From Pseudomonadota bacterium (GTDB taxonomy: Bacteria; Pseudomonadota; Gammaproteobacteria; Burkholderiales; Burkholderiaceae_D): DNA of 7,155 bases. The stretch is taken from the NCBI GenBank assembly GCA_023435945.1, contig JAEZLB010000369.1:1-7155 (forward strand), in the 5' to 3' direction. Made by a program: the position numbers and the translations under genes. The notes beneath the pieces are model-generated. The model saw nothing but the letters and a program-made list of their open reading frames with translations. It was not told where the DNA came from and did no database searches. Positions 1 through 5,404 of this stretch are shown here, piece after piece (the stretch's first letter is position 1; each line of letters opens with the position of its first letter).

Positions 1-726
1 GTTCGATGCCAGTAGCAGGCGCGCATTTTCAATGCCTCCGGTGGCCAGCACAAAAATCTTGGCACCAACCGTAATGCGGCGCCCGGACAAGGTAGCCACC
101 TGGATCTGCTTGACGGTCTTGGCCTCACTGTCCGTATCGATATGAATGGCATTAGCGTAGAGGAATACGCGCACATGCGCGGCACGCTTCAGCTCGTCGC
201 GGTATAGCTTGCCGAAACGGGCAGGCGGGCTGAACTGGGAAATGGTGTCACGCACATCGCCGGTAACAAAAGGAATACGTTTCACATCGGGACGATTGAT
301 CGCCCTTTCCCAGAAGCCGGGCTCGAAATTGATAGGCCCCAGCTTCAGCAACGCATGGGTGCGCTCGTAATACGGCGCCAGTTCGTCCAGGCCGAATGGC
401 CATCCACTATTCTCCACCCAGTCTCGTTTTTCGAAATCCCAGGCATCCAGAGGACGGCACCACCCTCCCCAGCAATTGCTGCTGCCACCAAAAAAACGCC
501 CCCGGCAACCATCCGAGAAGCTGTAAGGCAAGCCTACGTCCTCTCCACGATACAAATCGCGCGTCTCATCATCCGGATCAAAGCCGCCGCTTTCGAGCAG
601 GCAGGTATTCACCCCCTTCTTATTCATTTCACGCGCCAGCGTAATCCCTGCCACACCACCTCCGATGATGCACACTGTCGTTTCCACGTGTGTGTCATCT
701 TCTACGCGTCGTGTGTCGATAAACAT
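1..726 (-). CDS. GMC-family FAD-dependent oxidoreductase, N-terminal 242 residues (runs off window)
   Basis: The reading frame is open from the ATG at 726 to the window edge: 242 codons with no stop, so the C-terminal part is missing (family members usually have about 500-560 residues). Residues 17-48 form an FAD-binding Rossmann fold: a hydrophobic strand, then GGGVAG at 22-27 (GxGxxG), then LLES with Glu45 placed to bind the ribose of FAD. GGSSNCWGGW at 80-89 is the GMC signature loop, followed by a PLDxxDFxxRxW stretch. ATGGIENARLLLASN at 228-242 is the usual second FAD-contact segment. There is no signal peptide or membrane segment, so the protein is probably cytoplasmic. GMC enzymes oxidise alcohols, sugars or related compounds with FAD; the substrate here is unknown. 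The start is supported by AAGGGGAG six bases upstream. It follows wzc by 118 nt on the same strand, which suggests a role in the polysaccharide locus, but this is inferred from position only. Confidence 0.9.
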   Translation of the reverse strand, partial: MFIDTRRVEDDTHVETTVCIIGGGVAGITLAREMNKKGVNTCLLESGGFDPDDETRDLYRGEDVGLPYSFSDGCRGRFFGGSSNCWGGWCRPLDAWDFEKRDWVENSGWPFGLDELAPYYERTHALLKLGPINFEPGFWERAINRPDVKRIPFVTGDVRDTISQFSPPARFGKLYRDELKRAAHVRVFLYANAIHIDTDSEAKTVKQIQVATLSGRRITVGAKIFVLATGGIENARLLLASN

Positions 727-732
727 GCTTCT

Positions 733-740
733 CTCCCCTT
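733..740 (-). promoter_or_regulatory. Strong ribosome binding site of the GMC oxidoreductase gene
   Basis: On the minus strand AAGGGGAG ends six bases before the ATG at 726. It is the best Shine-Dalgarno match in the window and fixes the start codon, whereas the wzb and wzc starts have almost none. I saw no convincing promoter in the 118-nt gap between wzc and this gene, so read-through from wzc is the simplest reading. Confidence 0.75.
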
Positions 741-844
741 ATTGTCCTTCCGTGCCGGCAGCCCTTACCTGCAACATCAATCCGTTTCAGCGCTATGCCG
801 CCGCGCATGCCATCCCTCATCCACGCCCGGCAGCTTCTTACCAT

Positions 845-3151
845 TCACCGTGGATTCTGCGGCCCTTCTATCAAAGGCTGCGGTGCGGCCAGTGTGTATT
901 GCACCTGACGATATTTCCCATAGGTGTAGCCATAGCCGTAGCGGCCTGCACGCATGGCCAGATCGTTAAACAGGACACCTTTCACCGACAAGCCGGACTG
1001 CCCCATGCGCTTGACCGATTCTGCAATCTCGCCAGGCGTCGTAACACCGGCACGCGTCAACAGATAGATCGAACCCGCATGCGCGCCGATAATCAATGTG
1101 TCGGTGACCGCCAGTATCGGGGCTGCATCGATCAGGACCACGTCATACATCTCGGACAATTCCTGCAACAGCGTTCCAAAGCTGGCTTGCATCAGCAGTT
1201 CTGATGGATTGGAAGGCAAGGCACCCGTAGCGATGAAATCCACGTTCTCCGCCACCGCGCGGTGAATAATGTGTTCTAGGCTGCGGGTGCCGGAAATCGC
1301 ATCAGTCATGCCATCCTGTCGGCCTACATCGAAGTAGCGATGCAGGTGCCCATTACGGAAATCGCCGTCGATCAGCAATACTTTTTTGCCGGAAGCGGCC
1401 ATGACAGTGGCGAGGTTGGCTGACACGAAGGATTTGCCGATGCCTTCGGTCGGGCCGGTGATCAGCACAATATTGTTGGAGGCGCTCGTCAGCGAGAACT
1501 GCAGTGCGGTACGGAAATTACGTATGCTTTCCACCGCGATGTCCGTCGAAGCAATCTTCGCCAGCAGCGGTAGCTTGGGTGACTTGCGGCTGAGCTGCTC
1601 CACCAGGTCCTTCTGCATCTTGCTGTGCGGAATGGTGGCATACACCGGCATGCCGAGAATCTTTTCTATCTCGGCCGGATCTTCTATGGTGGCACGCACG
1701 ACTTTCTTCATGAAGGCGATGACCACGCCGAGGAACAGGCCAAGCAGCAATGCGATGGCGATGATGGCCGGGCGATTCGGCGATACCGGTTTCTCCGGCA
1801 CCATCGGGTAGTCACCCAGGCGTACATTGCTCATGGTCGCCGCCGTCACCATCTTCAGTTGCTGTGCGGTGTCCAGCAAGGCGGTGTACAGGTCATTGTG
1901 CACTTTGACTTCACGCGACAGACGCACCATCTCTTGCTCCAGTGCCGGCATATTGCGAATCTGCGTCGAGATATTACGCAGCTCACGGTTCACCTCTCGC
2001 AGCTGATCGTTCACGGCCATGACCGTGGGATGGTTTTCGGTGTAGCGTCCCAGCAGTTCCAGCTTGCGCTGGTCAAGCTGCATCTTCAATGACTTGGCGG
2101 CCGCTTCCTGCTCCAGGCTGATACGGGCCTGTTGTTCCATGTTGAGCGTACCGTTGCGGTTGCGGAAATCGTTGTAACGCGCTTCCGCCTGTTCCAGATC
2201 CCGCTTCAGATCCGGCAACTGCTGGTTGATGAATGCCAGCGACTTGCGTGCCTCTTCGGTCTTGCGGCTGGCATTCTGGCGCACATACTCATTGGTGATT
2301 TCGTTAAGGATCGCATGCACCGACTCAGGGTTGCCTCCGCTCAGGCGTACGTCGATGATGCCGGACTGGCGTCCCTGTTCGCTGACATTCAGGCCTTTCT
2401 GCACACCTTCTATCAGCGCCAGGCGCGATGCACGGCTAAGGTTGAACTGTGCGCCAGGCTCGGCTGTCAGATTTTGCACGGTCAGTTCGATCGTTCCAGC
2501 CGATGTTTCAGCCTTGAGTGGAACGCCGACACGGCCGGCAACTTCGATACCGCTTTCTTTCTCTGTCAGCACATAACCGCCATTGACATCGGAAGTCAGC
2601 GTAAAGGCGCGGTTCAGCAGTTTGTCCGGCACATTGAATACCGGCACGTCGATCTTTTCGTCACCCCACACATAACCGCCGTAGCCGAAAATGCCTGGCG
2701 TGGAAATGCCTTCGCGGCGCTCGGCAATCCATTTTCCTATAACAGGAAAGTATTTAGGTTCTGCACTGATATAGAGACGCAGGTTGTCGATGGCGCCAGC
2801 CACCACCAGGCGCGAACGCACCAGTTCCATTTCTGCGGCAGCGGCCGTACTGACATCAAACACACCAGCCATTTCACCCAGCACATTCTTCATTTCGCCC
2901 GGCCTGTCCTCTTCCACATGAATCAGCATGTTGGCTTCATAAACCGGTTTCTGCATATAGGCGAATACGGCGCCTGCCAGGGTAACTGCCAGTGCGGTCG
3001 CGGCAATCAGCCAGCGATTTTTGTAAAGTACATGCAGGTAACCGGACAATTCCGTTTCCGTGTCCTCGTGCATGATCGTGGTCGCTTGGACCACCTGAGG
3101 TACGGAAGGAGGGGAAGGCTGTTGAATGGGAAGATAATTCATGGTCACCAT
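845..3151 (-). CDS. wzc: Wzc-type polysaccharide co-polymerase with C-terminal BY-kinase (tyrosine autokinase)
   Basis: This 768-residue inner-membrane protein controls polymer length and export and phosphorylates itself on tyrosine. In order: a Pro/Gln-rich cytoplasmic start; a Wzz domain beginning near residue 32 with a first membrane helix at about 47-66; a long periplasmic part with a coiled coil at about 296-420; a GNVR-like segment at about 406-446; the proline motif PEKPVSPNRP at 452-461; a second membrane helix at about 461-482; then the kinase. Kinase motifs are complete: ExxRxxR at 541-547 (oligomerisation/activation), Walker A GPTEGIGKS at 566-574, Walker A' VLLIDGDFR at 591-599 (DxDxR), and Walker B VVLIDAAP at 671-678 (DxxP). 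The tyrosine cluster has six residues: Y738, 740, 742, 744, 747 and 752. The start is uncertain: ATG at 3151 lacks a Shine-Dalgarno, and ATG at 3142 (765 residues) has only GGTGA two bases away. The gene follows wzb, whose product would dephosphorylate it. Confidence 0.95.
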   Translation of the reverse strand: MVTMNYLPIQQPSPPSVPQVVQATTIMHEDTETELSGYLHVLYKNRWLIAATALAVTLAGAVFAYMQKPVYEANMLIHVEEDRPGEMKNVLGEMAGVFDVSTAAAAEMELVRSRLVVAGAIDNLRLYISAEPKYFPVIGKWIAERREGISTPGIFGYGGYVWGDEKIDVPVFNVPDKLLNRAFTLTSDVNGGYVLTEKESGIEVAGRVGVPLKAETSAGTIELTVQNLTAEPGAQFNLSRASRLALIEGVQKGLNVSEQGRQSGIIDVRLSGGNPESVHAILNEITNEYVRQNASRKTEEARKSLAFINQQLPDLKRDLEQAEARYNDFRNRNGTLNMEQQARISLEQEAAAKSLKMQLDQRKLELLGRYTENHPTVMAVNDQLREVNRELRNISTQIRNMPALEQEMVRLSREVKVHNDLYTALLDTAQQLKMVTAATMSNVRLGDYPMVPEKPVSPNRPAIIAIALLLGLFLGVVIAFMKKVVRATIEDPAEIEKILGMPVYATIPHSKMQKDLVEQLSRKSPKLPLLAKIASTDIAVESIRNFRTALQFSLTSASNNIVLITGPTEGIGKSFVSANLATVMAASGKKVLLIDGDFRNGHLHRYFDVGRQDGMTDAISGTRSLEHIIHRAVAENVDFIATGALPSNPSELLMQASFGTLLQELSEMYDVVLIDAAPILAVTDTLIIGAHAGSIYLLTRAGVTTPGEIAESVKRMGQSGLSVKGVLFNDLAMRAGRYGYGYTYGKYRQVQYTLAAPQPLIEGPQNPR

Positions 3152-3180
3152 CGTTCAAGATTAAATACTTTGTGTGTAGC

Positions 3181-3220
3181 CCTGGTGCCGGTTTATCCAG
3201 GATGGCGTTACCGGCTCAGG
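3181..3220 (-). promoter_or_regulatory. Inverted repeat at the wzb stop, in the wzb-wzc gap
   Basis: GCCGGT at 3187-3192 and ACCGGC at 3210-3215 are perfectly complementary around a 17-base loop. The flanks CCTGG (3181-3185) and TCAGG (3216-3220) allow a few more pairs with a mismatch and a bulge. The wzb stop codon (3216-3218) lies in the outer arm. No run of U follows on the minus strand, so it does not look like a terminator. It could act as an RNA stability or processing element between wzb and wzc; a function is not demonstrated. Confidence 0.35.
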
Positions 3221-3707
3221 AAGTTGCTGGGGTCGGCATTTGTTCCGGCATGTATGACACCCTTCCCCGGGCAACGGGATAACGCAGCGGGAGCAACCAT
3301 AAAGCCAGGCACTCCTCCATCAGCTCGCAGGCATGTTCGAAAGCCGCCTTATCTTTCCCATAGGGATCGGGAATATCGCAACGCAAGGCTTCACCCAGCC
3401 GCATCACCTTTCCCTGCACCATCGGATAACGTTGCTCCAGATACTCCTTCTGCGACTTTTCCATGGTGAGGATCAGATCGGATTCCATCAGCATCCATCC
3501 TTCTATGCCACGCGCCCTGTGAGTACTGATATCAATACCGCGCTGAGCCATGACTGCACAGGCATAAGGATCTGCCCGGTGCCCAAGCAGCGGTCCCAGT
3601 CCGGCAGAGAAGAACTGTTTTTCAGGCAGCGCGTTACGAAACAGTCCCTCTGCCATGGGGCTGCGACAAATATTGCCCATGCAAACAAGCAGGATGTTAT
3701 TGATCAC
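3216..3707 (-). CDS. wzb: Wzb-type low-molecular-weight protein tyrosine phosphatase
   Basis: This cytoplasmic phosphatase would remove phosphate from the tyrosine cluster of the Wzc kinase encoded next to it, resetting the cycle needed for polysaccharide export. With the GTG start at 3707 the protein has 163 residues. The catalytic P-loop is CMGNICRS (Cys9, Arg15), a C-x5-R-S motif. SAGL near residue 34, an LTM stretch near 80 and the acid loop DPYG with Asp114 as the likely general acid complete the family pattern. The GTG was chosen because the frame upstream of it (to 3776) only overlaps the end of wza, while the next ATG lies inside the P-loop. The GTG sits 4 nt after the wza stop and has no clear Shine-Dalgarno, so translation is probably coupled to wza. 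The last 22 or so residues, rich in Pro and Arg, extend beyond the usual end of the fold. Confidence 0.93.
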   Translation of the reverse strand: MINNILLVCMGNICRSPMAEGLFRNALPEKQFFSAGLGPLLGHRADPYACAVMAQRGIDISTHRARGIEGWMLMESDLILTMEKSQKEYLEQRYPMVQGKVMRLGEALRCDIPDPYGKDKAAFEHACELMEECLALWLLPLRYPVARGRVSYMPEQMPTPATS

Positions 3708-3711
3708 GTTA

Positions 3712-4848
3712 TTAAGGCTTGGTTGCAGTACTGCCAGCAGAAACGGCGGAAGACAAGGCGCCCGGGAATAAGGCACTGATAGTGCGATGCCAGTTCATGA
3801 GTGGGGTCGCCGCTACATACACCACATCCTTGGGCTCAAGTTCGAAGCCTTCTGCCAGCGCCATGGCACCGGACGCATTAGCATCCAGCCGGTACACCAC
3901 GGGCTCGTCATCGGTACGACGTATGACATAAACCTGGCTCGCATCGCCGGAAATGGGACTGACGCCGCCACTTTCGCCCAGGGCTTCATTCAGGGTCAGC
4001 CGGCCGTTGCGCATGGGCAGCGCACGCGGAATATTGACCTCACCGGAGACGAAAACCTTGCTGTCTTCACGCGACATCACGCGCACCACATCGCCGGAGG
4101 TAAGCATGATGCTGTTTGGATTGATATTCTTCTGGACCAGATCAGGCAGGTTGATGCGATAGGTAGCACCGTTACGGCTCAGCATGATCTGGCTCTGGTC
4201 AGCGCTCGGCAACAGGCCGCCTGCGCGATTGATTGCCTCCATCAGCGTCATCGGAATATCGTCTATGGCCTGCAAACCCGGGGTCCGGACTTCGCCATCC
4301 ACATACACCCGCTTGCTGCGGTAAGATTTCACGCGCAGTGTCACCTTCGGCTCGCGGATGTAATGAGCGAGTTTTTTGGTCAATGTACGGCGTGCCTGTT
4401 CCTCGGTCATGCCGGCGACCTTGATTTCGCCCGCATACGGAAACTGGATCAGGCCATTGTAATCAACGGTAAAACCGGAACTCGGTGTTACCGCCGGGCC
4501 GACGTCCGAAGCAGCGACACCGTCACCGGGCCCCGAAGTCAGTTCAGGATGATCCCATACCGTGATGTGCAGGATGTCGCCCTTCTCTATCGTGTAGGAA
4601 TAGCCCTTGGAGTCGGTCATGAGCTTGCCGACGTCGTCAGTACGCCTTTTGTCACGCTGCACTCGCTCCTTCCGTACCAGATCGGAGGTAATGATCGTGA
4701 CCGGTGGCGCAGCGTCGTCTGCCTGGTCGGGCTTTCCCGCATAAGATTTGATTTGCACGCCGGGGGCCATCGAAGTACAGGCGCTCGCCAAAGGCAAAGC
4801 CAATAGCATCATCCAACGGATCAATCGAGTGTGTAATGGAACATGCAT
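3712..4848 (-). CDS. wza: Wza-type outer-membrane polysaccharide export lipoprotein
   Basis: This 378-residue protein should form the outer-membrane channel through which the polymer leaves the cell, docking on Wzc. From the ATG at 4848 there is a basic start, a hydrophobic stretch (MMLLALPLASAC) and lipobox Cys24, a signal-peptidase II site. A polysaccharide export domain at about 83-174 begins YSYTIEKGDILHITVWDHPE. Two SLBB domains follow, at about 179-227 (RVYVDGEVRTPG) and about 264-312 (KVFVSGEVNIPR). A C-terminal segment at about 345-370 ends in a hydrophobic or amphipathic helix, as in the transmembrane barrel helix of Wza. The frame is open for 28 more codons to 4932, but that extension would bury the signal peptide; the ATG at 4848 has CTGGAT seven bases upstream. 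It is the first gene of the wza-wzb-wzc set, so its leader is where operon control is expected. Confidence 0.95.
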   Translation of the reverse strand: MHVPLHTRLIRWMMLLALPLASACTSMAPGVQIKSYAGKPDQADDAAPPVTIITSDLVRKERVQRDKRRTDDVGKLMTDSKGYSYTIEKGDILHITVWDHPELTSGPGDGVAASDVGPAVTPSSGFTVDYNGLIQFPYAGEIKVAGMTEEQARRTLTKKLAHYIREPKVTLRVKSYRSKRVYVDGEVRTPGLQAIDDIPMTLMEAINRAGGLLPSADQSQIMLSRNGATYRINLPDLVQKNINPNSIMLTSGDVVRVMSREDSKVFVSGEVNIPRALPMRNGRLTLNEALGESGGVSPISGDASQVYVIRRTDDEPVVYRLDANASGAMALAEGFELEPKDVVYVAATPLMNWHRTISALFPGALSSAVSAGSTATKP

Positions 4849-4854
4849 AGTCAA

Positions 4855-4860
4855 ATCCAG
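4855..4860 (-). promoter_or_regulatory. Ribosome binding site of wza
   Basis: CTGGAT on the minus strand, with GGA seven to eight bases from the ATG at 4848, is a moderate Shine-Dalgarno and supports the lipoprotein start over the longer open frame. The same GGA could double as a binding site for a CsrA/RsmA-type repressor, given the GGA-loop hairpin further upstream; that part is inference. Confidence 0.5.
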
Positions 4861-4928
4861 ATGAAGAAGCAATCCGCTTGGCAGGCTGGCTGGTAAAAGC
4901 GGGTCTGCAGCGAATGATCTGAGATATC

Positions 4929-4965
4929 GCAAGCGGCCTGGAGATATTCCTTCCAGGCGTCTTGC
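4929..4965 (-). promoter_or_regulatory. Leader hairpin of wza with GGA in the loop
   Basis: GCAAG (4929-4933) pairs with CTTGC (4961-4965). After a 2x2 internal loop, GCCTGGA (4936-4942) pairs with TCCAGGC (4952-4958), closing a nine-base loop. On the minus-strand RNA that loop reads AGGAAUAUC. The twelve paired bases are perfect apart from the internal loop. The hairpin lies about 80-115 nt upstream of the wza start, so it would be in the 5' untranslated RNA. Exposed GGA in a hairpin loop is the known CsrA/RsmA recognition form, and these proteins control polysaccharide genes in many proteobacteria. Binding here is inferred only. Confidence 0.45.
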
Positions 4966-5069
4966 CCGTTTGCGTGTCGCATGCCGTGCTGATGTCTGGC
5001 TGGCACCGCTTATCCTAAAGCTGTGTAGTGCCTTACCGAAAGACGGTTCCCATGCGGATCACGTGGATG

Positions 5070-5096
5070 ACTATAGAGAATGGCTACTTCCGTCAC
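5070..5096 (-). promoter_or_regulatory. Candidate sigma-70-type promoter for the wza operon
   Basis: On the minus strand TATAGT (5075-5070) matches five of six bases of a -10 box. GTGACG (5096-5091) matches four of six of a -35 box, but the spacer is only 15 bases. Transcription would begin near 5063, giving a leader of about 215 nt that includes the hairpin at 4929-4965. A CACGTG-centred imperfect palindrome (about 5055-5067) overlaps the expected start point. The match is weak and another promoter in this region is possible. Confidence 0.25.
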
Positions 5097-5292
5097 ACTG
5101 AGGTAGCGCAAACGTAAAGGAAGGGAAAAGCTGGCGTAGCCCGGAAGGAAAAGGTACATCAAAGAAATGCTTCCATCCCGAAAGATGCAAAGCGAAAATC
5201 TTCCTTAAGAGAAAGAAATGATGCGGCAGGAAATACGTCGTCTTGCGATGACAACTGCGGCGCACCTATATAAGGTACCTATCTAAATCAGA

Positions 5293-5347
5293 AGTCAGAA
5301 GCACCCATGTATGAACTCATACCTGGGCTGGGTATTTGCTTCTGACT
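5293..5347 (-). terminator. Composite hairpin after the ABC permease, terminator-like without a clear U-tract
   Basis: AGTCAGAAGCA (5293-5303) and TGCTTCTGACT (5337-5347) form a perfect 11-bp stem. Inside it, GTATG (5309-5313) pairs with CATAC (5318-5322) around a four-base loop. CCCA (5304-5307) can pair with either of two copies of TGGG (5324-5327 or 5329-5332), giving alternative folds. The element begins 57 nt after the permease stop, where a terminator is expected. However, the bases following the stem on the minus strand (TCTGATTTAG) hold only one short T run, and the plus strand has none, so an intrinsic terminator is not certain. An mRNA 3' stability element or a dispersed palindromic repeat are alternatives. 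Confidence 0.4.
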
Positions 5348-5404
5348 GCTCAATAACACGCTCGCCTGCCGGCATGCAAGCCTGTCATAGTGTGGAGACT
5401 CCGC

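Larger units (their letters stand above)
4849..5404. other. 556-bp non-coding region upstream of wza
   Basis: No credible gene is seen on either strand. The longest minus-strand frame (5071-5265) would need a GTG start with no ribosome binding site, and its product is low-complexity Phe/His/Leu-rich. From the permease side the region contains a composite inverted repeat (5293-5347), a near-palindromic AT-rich site (5264-5280), a stretch with a strong purine bias on the plus strand (about 5110-5232), a weak promoter candidate (5070-5096), and a leader hairpin (4929-4965). The length and structure suit a regulated upstream region for the polysaccharide operon. Confidence 0.7.

Noticed and set aside
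727..844. Promoter or terminator between wzc and the oxidoreductase gene.
   Set aside because: Only a repeated GCTGCCGG octamer and poor -35/-10 matches were found; no stem-loop with a U-tract.
2132..3469. 445-residue plus-strand reading frame opposite wzc and wzb.
   Set aside because: Antisense shadow of two genes with complete, recognisable domains; its His/Arg/Cys-rich translation has no domain.
3708..3776. ATG start for wzb at 3776, giving 186 residues.
   Set aside because: It would overlap the end of wza and add 23 residues not seen in the phosphatase family; the GTG at 3707 fits the fold.
3787..4806. 339-residue plus-strand reading frame opposite wza.
   Set aside because: Antisense of a well-supported wza; composition is typical of a shadow frame and no domain is seen.
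4849..4932. In-frame extension of wza to an ATG at 4932, giving 406 residues.
   Set aside because: It would place 28 residues ahead of a clear lipoprotein signal peptide and has no ribosome binding site; the ATG at 4848 has one at the right distance.
4996..5015. TGGCAC on the plus strand as part of a sigma-54 promoter.
   Set aside because: The second element (TTGCA at the correct spacing) is absent, and no gene lies downstream on that strand.
5071..5265. 64-residue minus-strand reading frame upstream of wza.
   Set aside because: GTG start without a ribosome binding site, Phe/His/Leu-rich product with no recognisable domain; explained by the pyrimidine-rich strand.
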